Assembly: GCA_012031265.1 (NCBI GenBank)
Contig: JAAUTY010000016.1
Span: 1 to 64,000, forward strand
Direction: 5' to 3'
Length of the DNA stretch: 64,000 bases
Origin: Spirulinaceae cyanobacterium SM2_1_0
GTDB lineage: Bacteria > Cyanobacteriota > Cyanobacteriia > Cyanobacteriales > Spirulinaceae
A program made the translations under genes and the position numbers. This document shows positions 1 through 9,322 of the stretch, piece by piece. Below the pieces are notes generated by a model. That model was given only the letters and a program-made list of their open reading frames with translations, ran no database searches and was not told the DNA's origin. Numbering within the stretch: the first letter of the stretch is position 1; the number at the start of each line of letters is the position of its first letter.

Positions 1-82
1 CTTCATCCAACGCGCTTCCGCTCTCTCAAACTCTATTCTTTTGTCTCGGTTCAGGTCGCTCGCTCTCGCAAGCGCATTTACT

Positions 83-111
83 AATCTATCGGACTCTGTG
101 GGGATTGTCAA
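83..111 (-). promoter_or_regulatory. strong sigma70-type promoter reading out of the left edge
   Basis: On the minus strand, TTGACA (111-106) is followed after exactly 17 bases by TAGATT (88-83), a near-consensus vegetative promoter. No gene lies between it and the left edge of the window, so the transcript must be encoded outside. The sequence downstream (CTGAACCGAGACAAAAGAAT) has the look of a ribosomal RNA leader, but that is only an impression. Confidence 0.45.
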
Positions 112-242
112 GTGTCTCGGTTGGATTGCATTCTTGCTACAAACCCAATAGGCTTCATGCCCTCTCTCTGCAAGAGTTTCACGGTTTCGGCGTAAGCATT
201 AATCGAGGCTGTGGTTTCGAGCCGGGACGATCTGCGACAATA
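108..242 (-). other. short coding-like stretch, unidentified
   Basis: Read leftward, about 44 codons are open from just after a TAG near 242 to a TGA at 110-108. The peptide contains ETVKLLQREGMKPIGFVARM and looks like a folded protein C-terminus. There is no ATG in frame; GTG and TTG occur only well inside. I do not recognise the family. It may be the remnant of a truncated gene or a chance reading frame. Its stop overlaps the -35 box of the promoter-like site at 83-111. Confidence 0.2.
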
Positions 243-283
243 CTACTGTAATTCGCTCGTTTACATGGAGCATTTCTATAAGC

Positions 284-1168
284 GTGTCTGCAAGTTTTCA
301 GGCTGTTATCGCACAGTTACATTATTTTTGGGGCGATCGCGGCTGTCTGATCGTCCAGCCCTATGATTTGGAAAAAGGTGCGGGAACGAAAAATCCCCAT
401 ACGTTTCTGCGGGCGATCGGCCCGGAGCCTTGGTCGGTGGCCTATGTGGAGCCTTGCCGTCGCCCGACCGATGGCCGCTATGGCGAAAATCCTAATCGCT
501 ATCAGCACTACTACCAGTACCAAGTGCTGATCAAGCCGTCTCCGGAGGATATTCAGGAGACTTATCTGGAATCGTTGCGCGCTTTGGGCATTCACCCGGA
601 GGATCACGATGTGCGTTTTGTGGAGGATAACTGGGAGGATGCGGCGGTAGGAGCTTGGGGGGTCGGCTGGGAGGTGTGGCTGGATGGGATGGAGGTGACA
701 CAGTTTACGTATTTTCAGCAGTGTGGGGGTTTGGACTGTCGGCCGGTATCAATTGAGATTACCTACGGGCTGGAGCGATTGGTGATGTACTTGCAGGAGG
801 TGGATGCGATCGCCAAAATTCGTTGGAATGACATTGTGAGCTATGGTGATGTGCATTTGCAGGGTGAAATTGAACAATGTACTTACAACTTTGAGGCGGC
901 AGATCCCGAACTCCTGTTTGAGTTATTCAGTCTCTATGAAAGCGAAGCCGAGCAACTGATTGAACGGCAACTGGCCTTGCCGGGCTATGACTATGTTCTC
1001 AAGTGCTCGCATACCTTTAATCTCTTAGATGCACGTGGTGCTATATCTGTCACTGAGCGAACACGCTATATTCAAAGGATTCGTGGTTTGGCGCGCCGAG
1101 TGGCACAACTCTATTATCAGCAGCGCGAAAGCCTTGGGTTTCCCTTACTCGTTACAGTGCCAAATTAG
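284..1168 (+). CDS. glyQ: glycyl-tRNA synthetase alpha subunit
   Basis: 294 aa, the usual length for the bacterial class II GlyRS alpha chain of the alpha2beta2 enzyme, which charges tRNA-Gly in the cytoplasm. The N-terminus ([31 protein letters not shown]) and the segments [42 protein letters not shown] and [14 protein letters not shown] are highly characteristic. The start is GTG at 284 (SASFQAV). The beta subunit (glyS) is not adjacent, as is common in cyanobacteria. It converges on the DUF2064 gene, with which it shares 17 bp at the 3' end. Confidence 0.97.
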   Translation: MSASFQAVIAQLHYFWGDRGCLIVQPYDLEKGAGTKNPHTFLRAIGPEPWSVAYVEPCRRPTDGRYGENPNRYQHYYQYQVLIKPSPEDIQETYLESLRALGIHPEDHDVRFVEDNWEDAAVGAWGVGWEVWLDGMEVTQFTYFQQCGGLDCRPVSIEITYGLERLVMYLQEVDAIAKIRWNDIVSYGDVHLQGEIEQCTYNFEAADPELLFELFSLYESEAEQLIERQLALPGYDYVLKCSHTFNLLDARGAISVTERTRYIQRIRGLARRVAQLYYQQRESLGFPLLVTVPN

Positions 1169-1784
1169 TCTCATTGGTTGCCTGAGACTGATACCAAATC
1201 GGTAAATCTTCTGGACGGTCAACATCGGCGAGAGGGTCAAGCTGCGTCACGATGAGTTTTGAGCGTTGTGCGTGTGCCAAGGTTTGCTTGAGAACCTGTC
1301 CTGTTCCCCAAGCAATATCCTGGAATAATTCTGGAACTGGTTGTTGCAATCCAATCAGGTAGTAGCCGCCATCGAGAGCTGGTCCGAGAACCAGCTCAGC
1401 GGATTCGAGGGCTGCAAACGCTTGCTGAAGCAGGTCACGATCAATCGCTGGGCAGTCGATTCCGATAGTGACCACACGTCTGAAACCACGTTGGAAAGCA
1501 TTGGCAAAAGCCGTCGTTAAGCGGATCCCCAAATCGCCTTCACTTTGAGGATGTAAGTTGATCGCTGTGCCCAGCCAAGCCTGCATCTCTGTCAGGCTCC
1601 CTCCCGCGAAATGTAGTTCAATGGCTAACGGTTGTTGAGCCTGTAGCTGGAGCGCGCGTGCCAGGATATGTTCAGTCATTTGTTGTTGAACCTGTGCCGC
1701 ACCTTCAGCACCTAGTGCGGGGATCAGGCGTGTCTTCGTGTGCCCAGCTTCTGGGTAGCGGCTAAAGATGATCAGGCAATCCAC
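1152..1784 (-). CDS. DUF2064 / TIGR04282-type glycosyltransferase
   Basis: 210 aa, GTG start at 1784. Family hallmarks are the N-terminal [17 protein letters not shown] nucleotide-binding segment, [16 protein letters not shown] and [13 protein letters not shown]. The family has a GT-A-like fold; members are annotated as glycosyltransferases and some lie in arsenosugar pathways, but the substrate here is unknown. The start lies 23 bp inside the upstream histidine-kinase gene, so translation is probably coupled. The 3' end overlaps glyQ by 17 bp. Confidence 0.85.
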   Translation of the reverse strand: MDCLIIFSRYPEAGHTKTRLIPALGAEGAAQVQQQMTEHILARALQLQAQQPLAIELHFAGGSLTEMQAWLGTAINLHPQSEGDLGIRLTTAFANAFQRGFRRVVTIGIDCPAIDRDLLQQAFAALESAELVLGPALDGGYYLIGLQQPVPELFQDIAWGTGQVLKQTLAHAQRSKLIVTQLDPLADVDRPEDLPIWYQSQATNETNLAL

Positions 1785-3279
1785 TGGATTCAGCCGCTTT
1801 CGTGAGCGGTAGACAGACTTGGAAACTCGTACCTAAACCGACAGTACTACTGCACTCGATTTTACCCCTATGTAAGTCAACCGCTTTTTTGACAATGGCG
1901 AGACCTAAACCGGTACCGGCAATATCGCGAACATTGCGAGCACGATGAAAGGAATCAAAGATGTGCTGGCAGTCATCGGGAGGGATACCAATTCCGTGGT
2001 CGCGCACGATGAACTGGAGGTGATCGCCAGTCCGGGTAAGCGTGAAATCAACTGTGCCGCCCTGTGGCGAATACTTGATCGCATTGGAGAGCAAATTGGT
2101 AAAGATGTGGCGCAGCAATTTCTCATCCAGCCATGCTTGACGGATCAAATCGGCTTGGCAGATAAATTGGATCGTGTGCTGTTGTCCGATAGTGAGTTGC
2201 ATTTCCTCAGCCAGATTGCAACAAAACTCTGCTGGATCAAGCAAACTAGGCTTAAAATCCAGCTTGCCAGACTCAGCGCGTCCAATTGTCAAGACGTCCT
2301 CTAACAGATCTTTCATGTTCAATGAGCATTGGCGGATCCGTTGTAGATGGGTTTGTTTTTTCGTTTCTGACCATTGGTCGGCAAAATTCTCTAATAGGTC
2401 AACAGACATCAAAATACTGGTCAATGGTGTGCGGAACTCGTGTGAGGTCATAGACACAAAACGGGATTTTAACTCATTTAGCTCTTTTTGTTGAGCAAGA
2501 GCGCGATTTGTTTCTGCCTCAGCACGTTTGCGTTCGGTGATGTCACGACCGATGTAGACAAATGCTAGTAACCCCTTTGTTGTCGTTTGGATTGCTGAAC
2601 AAGAAAACTCAACAATAATCTCCTGAGAATCTTGCGTACGGCAGAGCACTTCAACATTCTTGAGAAAGTCACCGGAGAGAAGATTCTGCTGACTTGCACG
2701 GTAGAGAAAATCTCGATCAGTAATAATTTTACTGATCGATGTCCCGATCAATTCGGATTCGGTATAGTGAAATAATTTTTGTGCAGCTTGATTCGCTGTT
2801 TTGATACTGCCTGAAACCGTTGTCACGAAAAGTGCGTCACCCATAGAAGAAATGATCTTCTTGTTATAGTCTTCTGATGCTGTTAGGGCGCTGAGCAACA
2901 ACTCAGCTTCATTTGCACGCTGCATCAAAGACTGTCGCAACACCATCATTTCTGTAACATCTTCCGCTAGCAGAATCAGATTGTCGCCGATTTTTTCACA
3001 GGTCAAATTGAGATATAGCGTTCTGCCGTCGCTGGTCGAACGGGCAATTCCTTGAAGCTCGAAGTCAGAACGCTGACCGCAAAGAATCTCTTGTAGGATC
3101 GTTTCTATTCCTACCAATTCAGGAAATGCTAGGCGAGCATCTTGACCCAGTTTGAGTTCTTGGGGGCAGTCAGTAAATTGATGTACTTTAGCAGAGAGCT
3201 CGAGAATAAACAATTGAGCATCAATGGCGAGATACTCAACGGAGCTAGGAATGAAGAGTTTGTTTAGCAAGACACTCAT
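1762..3279 (-). CDS. PAS-domain sensor histidine kinase
   Basis: 505 aa, cytoplasmic, with no membrane segment. Order: a divergent N-terminal PAS-like region (about 1-115), a canonical PAS/PAC (about 135-260, ending YIGRDITERKRAEAE), a HisKA domain with SHEFRTPLTSI (phospho-acceptor His near residue 280), then HATPase_c with N box NLLSNAIKYSP, G1 DHGIGIP and G2 GTGLGLAIVKKAV. It should autophosphorylate and signal to an unlinked response regulator, since none is adjacent. It overlaps the following DUF2064 gene by 23 bp and lies 95 bp downstream of the small-GTPase gene, so it may be the tail of that operon. The stimulus is unknown. Confidence 0.92.
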   Translation of the reverse strand: MSVLLNKLFIPSSVEYLAIDAQLFILELSAKVHQFTDCPQELKLGQDARLAFPELVGIETILQEILCGQRSDFELQGIARSTSDGRTLYLNLTCEKIGDNLILLAEDVTEMMVLRQSLMQRANEAELLLSALTASEDYNKKIISSMGDALFVTTVSGSIKTANQAAQKLFHYTESELIGTSISKIITDRDFLYRASQQNLLSGDFLKNVEVLCRTQDSQEIIVEFSCSAIQTTTKGLLAFVYIGRDITERKRAEAETNRALAQQKELNELKSRFVSMTSHEFRTPLTSILMSVDLLENFADQWSETKKQTHLQRIRQCSLNMKDLLEDVLTIGRAESGKLDFKPSLLDPAEFCCNLAEEMQLTIGQQHTIQFICQADLIRQAWLDEKLLRHIFTNLLSNAIKYSPQGGTVDFTLTRTGDHLQFIVRDHGIGIPPDDCQHIFDSFHRARNVRDIAGTGLGLAIVKKAVDLHRGKIECSSTVGLGTSFQVCLPLTKAAESSGLPDHL

Positions 3280-3373
3280 AAGCCACGTCGTGCTAGGGCG
3301 TACTAATTTTTACTTGGTTGATATGGCTTTCAATCTCCGGGCGCACCCTTAAACTAAATCGATTTAGCCCTTT

Positions 3374-3904
3374 TTAATTACCCTTTGTCCAAATCCTCTT
3401 GGTCAAGTGCTCGAAAATGGTGTCAACACTTTCACCTGTTTTGGCAGAAGTTTGGTAAACACCGATTACCTGTTCACTGGGCTGCTCTAGCAGATTCCTG
3501 ATCTGAGCCAGTTCCTCGCGGTCAATCAAGTCTGCTTTATTCAAAGCTACAGCAATAAAGCCATGCTGATTAATCGCGAGGAAATTGCGGATATGGTCGG
3601 CTAGATGTTCCACAGTCTCTTGGCGGGTTAAATCGGCAACCGCTAGAATTCCACTTGCACCTTGTAAGTAGGAGGGAGCGATCGCCTTGAACTTCGTCTG
3701 ACCCTCAATATCCCAAATCAGCAATTTAAGATCTTGTGTCCCTCGCTCACTATCAGCGATGGTCATGGTTTTGCGCGAAATTTTCACCCCCACTGTTGAC
3801 AGGTAGCGATCACTAAACTGGCGCTCCACGAAACGGCGGATCAGGCTGGTTTTACCAACACCGAAATCTCCGACCATACAAAGCTTTTTAGAAAGAATCC
3901 CCAT
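3374..3904 (-). CDS. Rab/Ras-like small GTPase
   Basis: 176 aa. All five G motifs are visible: G1 GDFGVGKTSLI (near the N-terminus), an effector-loop Thr in YLSTVGVKI, G3 WDIEGQTKF, G4 NKAD and G5 TSAKTG. This is a stand-alone Ras-superfamily GTPase without a lipidation signal, resembling the Rab/Arf/MglA-like proteins scattered in bacteria. WDIEGQ keeps the Gln expected for GTP hydrolysis. It starts 7 bp after the stop of the OmpA/BON membrane protein, so the two are almost certainly co-translated. I infer that the GTPase acts on the cytoplasmic part of that protein. Confidence 0.93.
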   Translation of the reverse strand: MGILSKKLCMVGDFGVGKTSLIRRFVERQFSDRYLSTVGVKISRKTMTIADSERGTQDLKLLIWDIEGQTKFKAIAPSYLQGASGILAVADLTRQETVEHLADHIRNFLAINQHGFIAVALNKADLIDREELAQIRNLLEQPSEQVIGVYQTSAKTGESVDTIFEHLTKRIWTKGN

Positions 3905-3910
3905 AGCCGT

Positions 3911-6493
3911 TTAGTTCGCTCCTGCCGGAGCAATTTGCTCAAAGCGAACAATGCGACTTAGCCACAGCGGATCTTCTAAGCGTACATTGGGTGGAGGTTG
4001 GGTTGAACCTGTCACTTTTAGGCGATCCGCAGCGATGCCCTGGGCGACTAGAGCTTGCCTGACAGCGGCAGCGCGCTGTGGAGCTAGCTCAAGATTCCGC
4101 TGTTCGCTACCACTGCGGTCAGTATGACCAATAATTTGCAGTTGGAGGTCTGGATATTGATTGAGGAATGACCGAATGGGCATCAACTTACTTTCGAGAT
4201 CGTAGGGATCGATAAAGTTCGAGTTCGTATCGAAGTAAATGCGCCGCTGGATCGGGGTCTGGGCAGTGGCTAACATCAATACCACTACATCGACACCGGG
4301 AATCTGCTCGAATGCCTGGGTGATCGTTCGAGCATCCTGTCCTTGATGGATACTGCCTTCCACGATAACGCGATTCGTCTCGTGATCGTAACGACTGCCG
4401 ACCTGAATCCCCTGCATCTGATTGAATGTTTGCGTCAGGCGCGCCACTTCCGCTTGGATGGCACCCGGATCAGGTGGAGGGTTGACCATCTGGATCTCGT
4501 TCACGACGTTGAGATGAGCGGGTAGTGCTGCTGTGGCTGTCGTAGCTGCCTGTTGGCTGAGGATTTCGTTGGGAAGCTGGCCTTGCAAGCGAACCTCACG
4601 ACCCTTCACTGTCGCATCCAGTTGGTAAACCGTCAAGTTTGGGTTGGCATCTAGCGCTGTAGTCACGCGGTCGGCGAGCTGTTGGCGGCGAGCCTGCTGC
4701 CAACTGTAGAGTACGAATGGCAGCATCAGCAAGCCGAGCAATACAGCCCAAGAAGCGATCACCCCTGAGCGTGATCGCCAAGTCTCGTGGTTCTCAGTCG
4801 TATGGCGCTGCGGTGGCAGCATTACTTCTGGGCTGCGGAGTAAGTTTTCGATCAAGTCAACAACGGCTTGCGGGATGGAATCAGGATCGCCATCAAACTC
4901 AGCGATTAGCTCACCATAGCCGTAGTTAAGAATAATCGCACTCAAAGTTTGGCGCAGTTGTGTGGCGAAGCCTGCCGGTGGATCACCTTGGGTCACAGCG
5001 GCGATGTAGCAATAGCCAGCAACTTCCATGACAATTTTAAAGTCGTCATAGTCAATCTCCGTCAGCTCCGAGGTTTTCTCCGGATTGACCGTGCATTCGC
5101 TGGCAAAGCTGCGAATCGCGGTCAGCATTCCGGCGAGCATATCTGCTTCCAGGGCTTGACCATCTTCGCGTTGTATTTCCACGATTACGAGGCCGGAGGT
5201 TTTATGAATCAGAAAAACGGCCTGGACGGTGAATGGCAGCGCTTCCGAGAGAATCAGTTCTGCCTCGGAGATGCCGCGCAGGCGGGCGTTGAGTTTGCGA
5301 TAGATGCCCCGAATGCTAAAGGTCTCTTCCACGCGTTGGTTGATTTGTCGAACAACCTCGCCCATGTATTTTGAGATGGTATTGCCAATTACGGGGTAGA
5401 GGGCATCGACCATCGCGTCGCGTTCGAGACGGACTTGCTCATGCAAGGCACGTCCCATGATCGGCGCGATCGCCTGGATGACCTCTTCGGGGGCATCGCC
5501 GATCTGTTTCGAGAGAGCACCGGGCAAAGCGGCAGCGAGCGCAAGGCTCATCGCGGTCTTGTCAGTTTGGCTTTTGCAGGTGATCGCCTGGTCGATGATC
5601 GGAGCCAATGCCTGAATGACTTCTTCGGGAGCAGTGTCGATCTGCTGGGCGATCGCACCGGGCAAGGCAGCAGCGAGCGCTTGGCTCATCGCCAGCTTAT
5701 CGGTTTGGCTCTTGCGGGCAATCGCTCGGTCGATGATCGGAGCCAGTGCCCGAATGACCTCCTCCGGCGCTTGGGCAACCTTGCGTTCGAGGAGCGAGGC
5801 AAACAAGGGCAGCAAGCGATCACTGAGCACCTGCGGGTCATGCAACTGCTGTTCCAGTTGCTGGAACCGCCCTTCCCACTCACCGACTTGGTAACTACTT
5901 TCACCGAGCAGAAGTTCGGAGAGCAGATCCCGTAAGCGTTCAAGAGCCTCCTCATCGACATCGCCATGAGTCGCCGTCACCGCGATCGCATCATCAGCAG
6001 TGTCGTGGCTTGAGTGCGATGACCCCACCGGTGGCCGGGCCACTTCAGTCGTGCGGGGCATGGGTGCCGGTGGATTAGGCGCAGCCGGTGGGTGGTTTGG
6101 CCAAGAGACCAACTCAATGGCATCCAAACTGTCCGGAAGCGTTCCCTCGCCGTTGGCGAAGAATGGAGCGGAGTGCCAGAAATCTTGTTCGAGGTCGAAG
6201 CCGACTATCGGTGTGGCATTGGAGTTAGCGGCAGTTGCTGCGGTGCCGTTGGCGGCAGTCGATGGCGGCCTTGGCTCAGGGACGGCTTGGGGTGGCGATG
6301 TTGGTTTGGGGGCGGCTTGGGACGGGGTCGGTTCTACGGCGGATTCGACCATTTCCAGATCAAGATCGCAGAGCAGACTAAACAAGCCCTCAAGTTGGTC
6401 GGTATCTTGAGGGCTTGACTCACGAGCAGAAGTTTGAGAAAGAGCCTCGGTCAAAGAATGGCGAGGCGGAGGATCTTTGGACGAGAAAGGCAT
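3911..6493 (-). CDS. membrane protein: helical repeats, longin/roadblock-like domain, TM, two BON, OmpA C-terminal domain
   Basis: 860 aa from ATG at 6493; a TTG 48 bp upstream would add 16 unlikely residues. Order: Pro/Ala/Thr-rich linker (about 1-180), three tandem 46-residue repeats beginning APEEVI (about 242-379), an alpha/beta domain containing FLIHKTSGLVIVEI and YCYIAAVTQGDPP (about 410-535), a single TM helix (about 576-597), two BON-like domains (about 600-745), and an OmpA-like peptidoglycan-binding domain with IYFDTNSNFI and IIGHTDRSGSEQRNLEL. Topology suggests an inner-membrane protein with the N-terminal two thirds in the cytoplasm and the OmpA domain gripping peptidoglycan. The alpha/beta domain looks like a longin/roadblock fold, the usual partner of small GTPases; that is my inference. 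Confidence 0.85.
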   Translation of the reverse strand: MPFSSKDPPPRHSLTEALSQTSARESSPQDTDQLEGLFSLLCDLDLEMVESAVEPTPSQAAPKPTSPPQAVPEPRPPSTAANGTAATAANSNATPIVGFDLEQDFWHSAPFFANGEGTLPDSLDAIELVSWPNHPPAAPNPPAPMPRTTEVARPPVGSSHSSHDTADDAIAVTATHGDVDEEALERLRDLLSELLLGESSYQVGEWEGRFQQLEQQLHDPQVLSDRLLPLFASLLERKVAQAPEEVIRALAPIIDRAIARKSQTDKLAMSQALAAALPGAIAQQIDTAPEEVIQALAPIIDQAITCKSQTDKTAMSLALAAALPGALSKQIGDAPEEVIQAIAPIMGRALHEQVRLERDAMVDALYPVIGNTISKYMGEVVRQINQRVEETFSIRGIYRKLNARLRGISEAELILSEALPFTVQAVFLIHKTSGLVIVEIQREDGQALEADMLAGMLTAIRSFASECTVNPEKTSELTEIDYDDFKIVMEVAGYCYIAAVTQGDPPAGFATQLRQTLSAIILNYGYGELIAEFDGDPDSIPQAVVDLIENLLRSPEVMLPPQRHTTENHETWRSRSGVIASWAVLLGLLMLPFVLYSWQQARRQQLADRVTTALDANPNLTVYQLDATVKGREVRLQGQLPNEILSQQAATTATAALPAHLNVVNEIQMVNPPPDPGAIQAEVARLTQTFNQMQGIQVGSRYDHETNRVIVEGSIHQGQDARTITQAFEQIPGVDVVVLMLATAQTPIQRRIYFDTNSNFIDPYDLESKLMPIRSFLNQYPDLQLQIIGHTDRSGSEQRNLELAPQRAAAVRQALVAQGIAADRLKVTGSTQPPPNVRLEDPLWLSRIVRFEQIAPAGAN
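5357..5770 (-). repeat. three 138-bp tandem coding repeats in the OmpA/BON gene
   Basis: The gene contains three consecutive 46-codon units, each starting APEEVI. The first two are close copies (ALAPIIDRAIARKSQTDKLA against ALAPIIDQAITCKSQTDKTA). The third has diverged and runs into the following region. The pattern suggests recent duplication of an amphipathic helical module. Confidence 0.8.
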
Positions 6494-6604
6494 GGCTGCC
6501 ACCCGGTCGATCGCCTTAGCAGATTGAAGCTTACATGACAAGCTGATTCACCCTAATTGTAGGAGATCACATAAGAATGCCATCTCTTGACAGTAGCGTC
6601 CTTG

Positions 6605-7246
6605 CTAGGAGTTGGCACCAGATGACTCAGGCATCTCCGCATCGTCGCTGGCTTGGTCAGGCAGCAAAAAGTCAGCTTGCAGGCGACTCTCCATCGCTTC
6701 GCGCAGGTCAGGGACGAACTCTGCCCCTTTGACCTTGATGCAGAGGTCAAACAGCACCTCAGCCAAATCGGAGCGCGACACCTTGTTCTCGCGTAGACTC
6801 GCAAAAGACTTTTCAAGTTCCTCAAAAATCTTCGCTTTCAGGAGTTGCAGTTCTGTTTGCACCTGCTCGCGCGTCTGAGACAGCTCCTCCTTCATGGTGC
6901 TGGCGCGACCATTGAAGCTTTTGTTCAGCGCCTCAATGGTGTTGTAGTTCTTTTGTGTTGTCTGATCGATCTTCTGCCAGAGTTTTGTGGTCTCGTCGTG
7001 GGTGGTGAGGCTGAGGTACTTCAGCTTCTTTTCGAGGGAGTCGGCGATCGCCTGTACCTCAGCCGACAGCGAGTCCTTGATCTTATCGAGGCGGTCGTGG
7101 ATTTCTTGCTTGAGCGTTGCGAAGTCGGCTTCCATCTTGTCGAGGCGCTGGTCGTACCCTCGCAATTGGTTGCCAAACAGAATTTCGCGGATCTGCTCGA
7201 CATTGCCGAGACGCTCGCGCATTTCGCGCTTGTTCAATTCAGCCAT
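6605..7246 (-). CDS. coiled-coil protein of the GTPase/OmpA cluster
   Basis: 213 aa from ATG at 7246. The start is fixed by AGGAG six bases upstream; the longer reading from 7282 has no comparable site. From about residue 15 to 160 the sequence is heptad-like and highly charged (RLDKMEADFATLKQEIHDRL, then EELSQTREQVQTELQLLKAK), predicting a long coiled coil. A short conserved-looking globular end (SDLAEVLFDLCIKVKG) and an acidic tail follow. No signal peptide or TM. The gene precedes the OmpA/BON gene by 111 bp on the same strand. I do not recognise a named family; a scaffold or filament role is plausible. Confidence 0.75.
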   Translation of the reverse strand: MAELNKREMRERLGNVEQIREILFGNQLRGYDQRLDKMEADFATLKQEIHDRLDKIKDSLSAEVQAIADSLEKKLKYLSLTTHDETTKLWQKIDQTTQKNYNTIEALNKSFNGRASTMKEELSQTREQVQTELQLLKAKIFEELEKSFASLRENKVSRSDLAEVLFDLCIKVKGAEFVPDLREAMESRLQADFLLPDQASDDAEMPESSGANS

Positions 7247-7508
7247 ACTTAACTCCTGTGCTCGTAACCACGCGCACGCCATCCCCAGGGGTTTTGCCTT
7301 ACGCTGCTATTAGGTTAGCCTACTTTCACGCTCTGACCGGAATCAATTTGAGCACTACAACGCCGTCGGATCAGTGCCGCGCCACTGCTCAGTGAGCCAA
7401 CGATGAGCGCAGCGTCCCTTAAACTTGGGGGCAGGTGCAAGCACGGGGTCTCGTTAGTGATCACCAGTCTCGCTCCTACTGGTTGTCATTGTCATTTTTA
7501 TTAAGTAT

Positions 7509-8099
7509 ATGAATCTATTGCAAGTTATCGCTCGTTGGGTTCGGTTACCTGATTGGCAGCGGTTGAATGCGATCGGGCTTTGCCTGGCGATCGCCCTGTT
7601 AACCTGGCTATCTTGGCCGCTTGCGGCTCAAGCGAGCTTGGATGATGACCGCTACGACGGTAATATCTTTGTGGTGTACGCCGGGAACGGTTCCCTCGTT
7701 CCCCCCAAGTCTTCCCTGGCGGAATCGCTGCGCCAACAGAAGCCGGCCATTTTGATCTACTACGTTGACGACAGTCGCGACTGCAAACAGTTCGCCTTGA
7801 TCGTTTCGAGTCTCCAGCGTGGCTATGGTCGGGCGGCTAGCTTTATCCCCGTCGCTGTCGATGCAATCCCGCCGCAGCCGGAGTATAGCGATCGCGAGCC
7901 AGGTCACTACTATGCCGGGGTCGTGCCGCAGGTGGTCATCTTTGACCAGATGGGTAAAGTCGTCCTCAATCGCACCGGGCAAGTGCCCTATGAGGAACTG
8001 GATGACCGTCTGCGTGAAGTGTTTGACCTGCTGCCACGCTCTGAGACGACCGCACTCAAGCGGCGTTCATTCAACGAGTTCAATGCTGAGCTGAACTGA
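7509..8099 (+). CDS. thioredoxin-fold thylakoid membrane protein (PSI accumulation factor-like)
   Basis: 196 aa. An N-terminal hydrophobic segment (about 20-42, GLCLAIALLTWLSWPLAAQA) looks like a signal or anchor. A thioredoxin-like domain follows, with FVVYAGNGSLVPPK, ILIYYVDDSRDCKQFALIV and GVVPQVVIFDQMGKVV. There is no CXXC; the equivalent position reads DSRDC, so it is unlikely to be a classical disulfide reductase. It resembles the cyanobacterial family annotated as thylakoid membrane photosystem I accumulation factor, by recall only. Start ATG 7509. Confidence 0.65.
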   Translation: MNLLQVIARWVRLPDWQRLNAIGLCLAIALLTWLSWPLAAQASLDDDRYDGNIFVVYAGNGSLVPPKSSLAESLRQQKPAILIYYVDDSRDCKQFALIVSSLQRGYGRAASFIPVAVDAIPPQPEYSDREPGHYYAGVVPQVVIFDQMGKVVLNRTGQVPYEELDDRLREVFDLLPRSETTALKRRSFNEFNAELN

Positions 8100-8292
8100 G
8101 TAAGCTGTTGCCATACTTGTTGGTCCGAAGACGCCCGCTCTAGTGGGATCAGCGGAGCGGTCACGATATATTTCGTTAAATTTTGGTCACAAGATTCGCC
8201 GTATCCTAGAAAGATTAGAGACAGGCTGAGAGCGCGCCGTGCGTGCGACGATTTGGTGCTGTCAAGCTGAATTTACGTTCGGGATTCACACG

Positions 8293-9150
8293 ATGATTAA
8301 TAAAATTCTCTTAGCAGATTCGGGTACTGGCAATCCCAAGGAAATGCTGCAATCGCTGCTGGAGTTGCCTGCTGTCGCCGGGGCAACGGTCACGGTGCTG
8401 CACGTCGTTCCTACACAAGTTTCGATGGCGGGAATGGCGAGCAAGACCGAGGAAGGAGGCAAAATTCTGGCGGAGGCAATCGCCAGCCTCAGCTTAGACC
8501 CTAGCAAGGTCTCCACGATCCTGCGGCAAGGCGATCCCAAAGATACGGTTTGTGAGGTTGCCGAAGAGATTGGCGCAGATTTGATCGTGATGGGTTCGCG
8601 GGGCCTGAAGCGGCTGGAAGCCATCCTCGAAAACTCGGTCAGCCAATACGTCTTCCAGCTCACCGACCGACCGATGCTGCTGGTGCGCGACGATATTTAC
8701 GTCAAAAAGATCAAGCGAGTAATGGTCGCGCTGGATAAGTCGGCCAAAGCGCAACTTTCACTTGATTTAGCCCTCTTCCTTTTGCGGAGCAGCCAAAGTG
8801 TGGAGCTATTTCTCACGCGCATCAACCCCGATCTCGACCCTCGATTGTTACCGCTGTCGGCGGCAGAAATGGAGAATAATCCCGTCATTGCTAGTATCCT
8901 GCCGCAGGTGAAACGTGCTGGGATCAAGTATCGCTGCTTGGTCACGGGGGGCAAACCGGGCGAGCAACTCTGCAAGCTTGCCGCCGATAACAATATTGAT
9001 CTGCTGATCCTCGGCTCACCCGATCGCCGTCCGTCGATCGCCAAGGGTTTGCCCGATCTCGACCGTTTGCTGGGCAGTTCACTCTCCGATTACGTGCGGG
9101 TGAATGCGGATTGTCCGGTACTGCTGGCGCGCCAAGACGCCGACAACTAA
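8293..9150 (+). CDS. tandem-domain universal stress protein
   Basis: 285 aa from ATG at 8293 (MINKILLADSG); a GTG at 8239 would add 18 residues without family character. It has two UspA folds in tandem (about 1-140 and 145-283). Each ends in the ATP-binding pattern G-2X-G-9X-G(S/T): GSRGLKRLEAILENSVSQYV in domain 1 and GSPDRRPSIAKGL...GSSLSDYV in domain 2, the latter interrupted by a longer loop. Both C-terminal beta strands are canonical (DRPMLLVRD; DCPVLLARQ). Probably a cytoplasmic nucleotide-binding stress protein. Confidence 0.92.
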   Translation: MINKILLADSGTGNPKEMLQSLLELPAVAGATVTVLHVVPTQVSMAGMASKTEEGGKILAEAIASLSLDPSKVSTILRQGDPKDTVCEVAEEIGADLIVMGSRGLKRLEAILENSVSQYVFQLTDRPMLLVRDDIYVKKIKRVMVALDKSAKAQLSLDLALFLLRSSQSVELFLTRINPDLDPRLLPLSAAEMENNPVIASILPQVKRAGIKYRCLVTGGKPGEQLCKLAADNNIDLLILGSPDRRPSIAKGLPDLDRLLGSSLSDYVRVNADCPVLLARQDADN

Positions 9151-9322
9151 GAGTCAGCAGACCAACCCAATATTCCCGGTTGGCTGTCAGGAGCATCGCT
9201 GACAGCGATGCTCCGGCCAAAAGGGTGCCGCTGGTTGGCGATCGCCCACTCCGGGCAGAATCGAAAAACCAGCGGCGCTCAGAACCAAGGCAGCCAACAA
9301 CCAAAATACAGCGCAGCCAAAC

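Noticed and set aside
4949-5935. Several 90-166 codon rightward frames opposite the OmpA/BON gene
   Set aside because: Shadows of the repeats in a strongly supported gene; no start context or family match.
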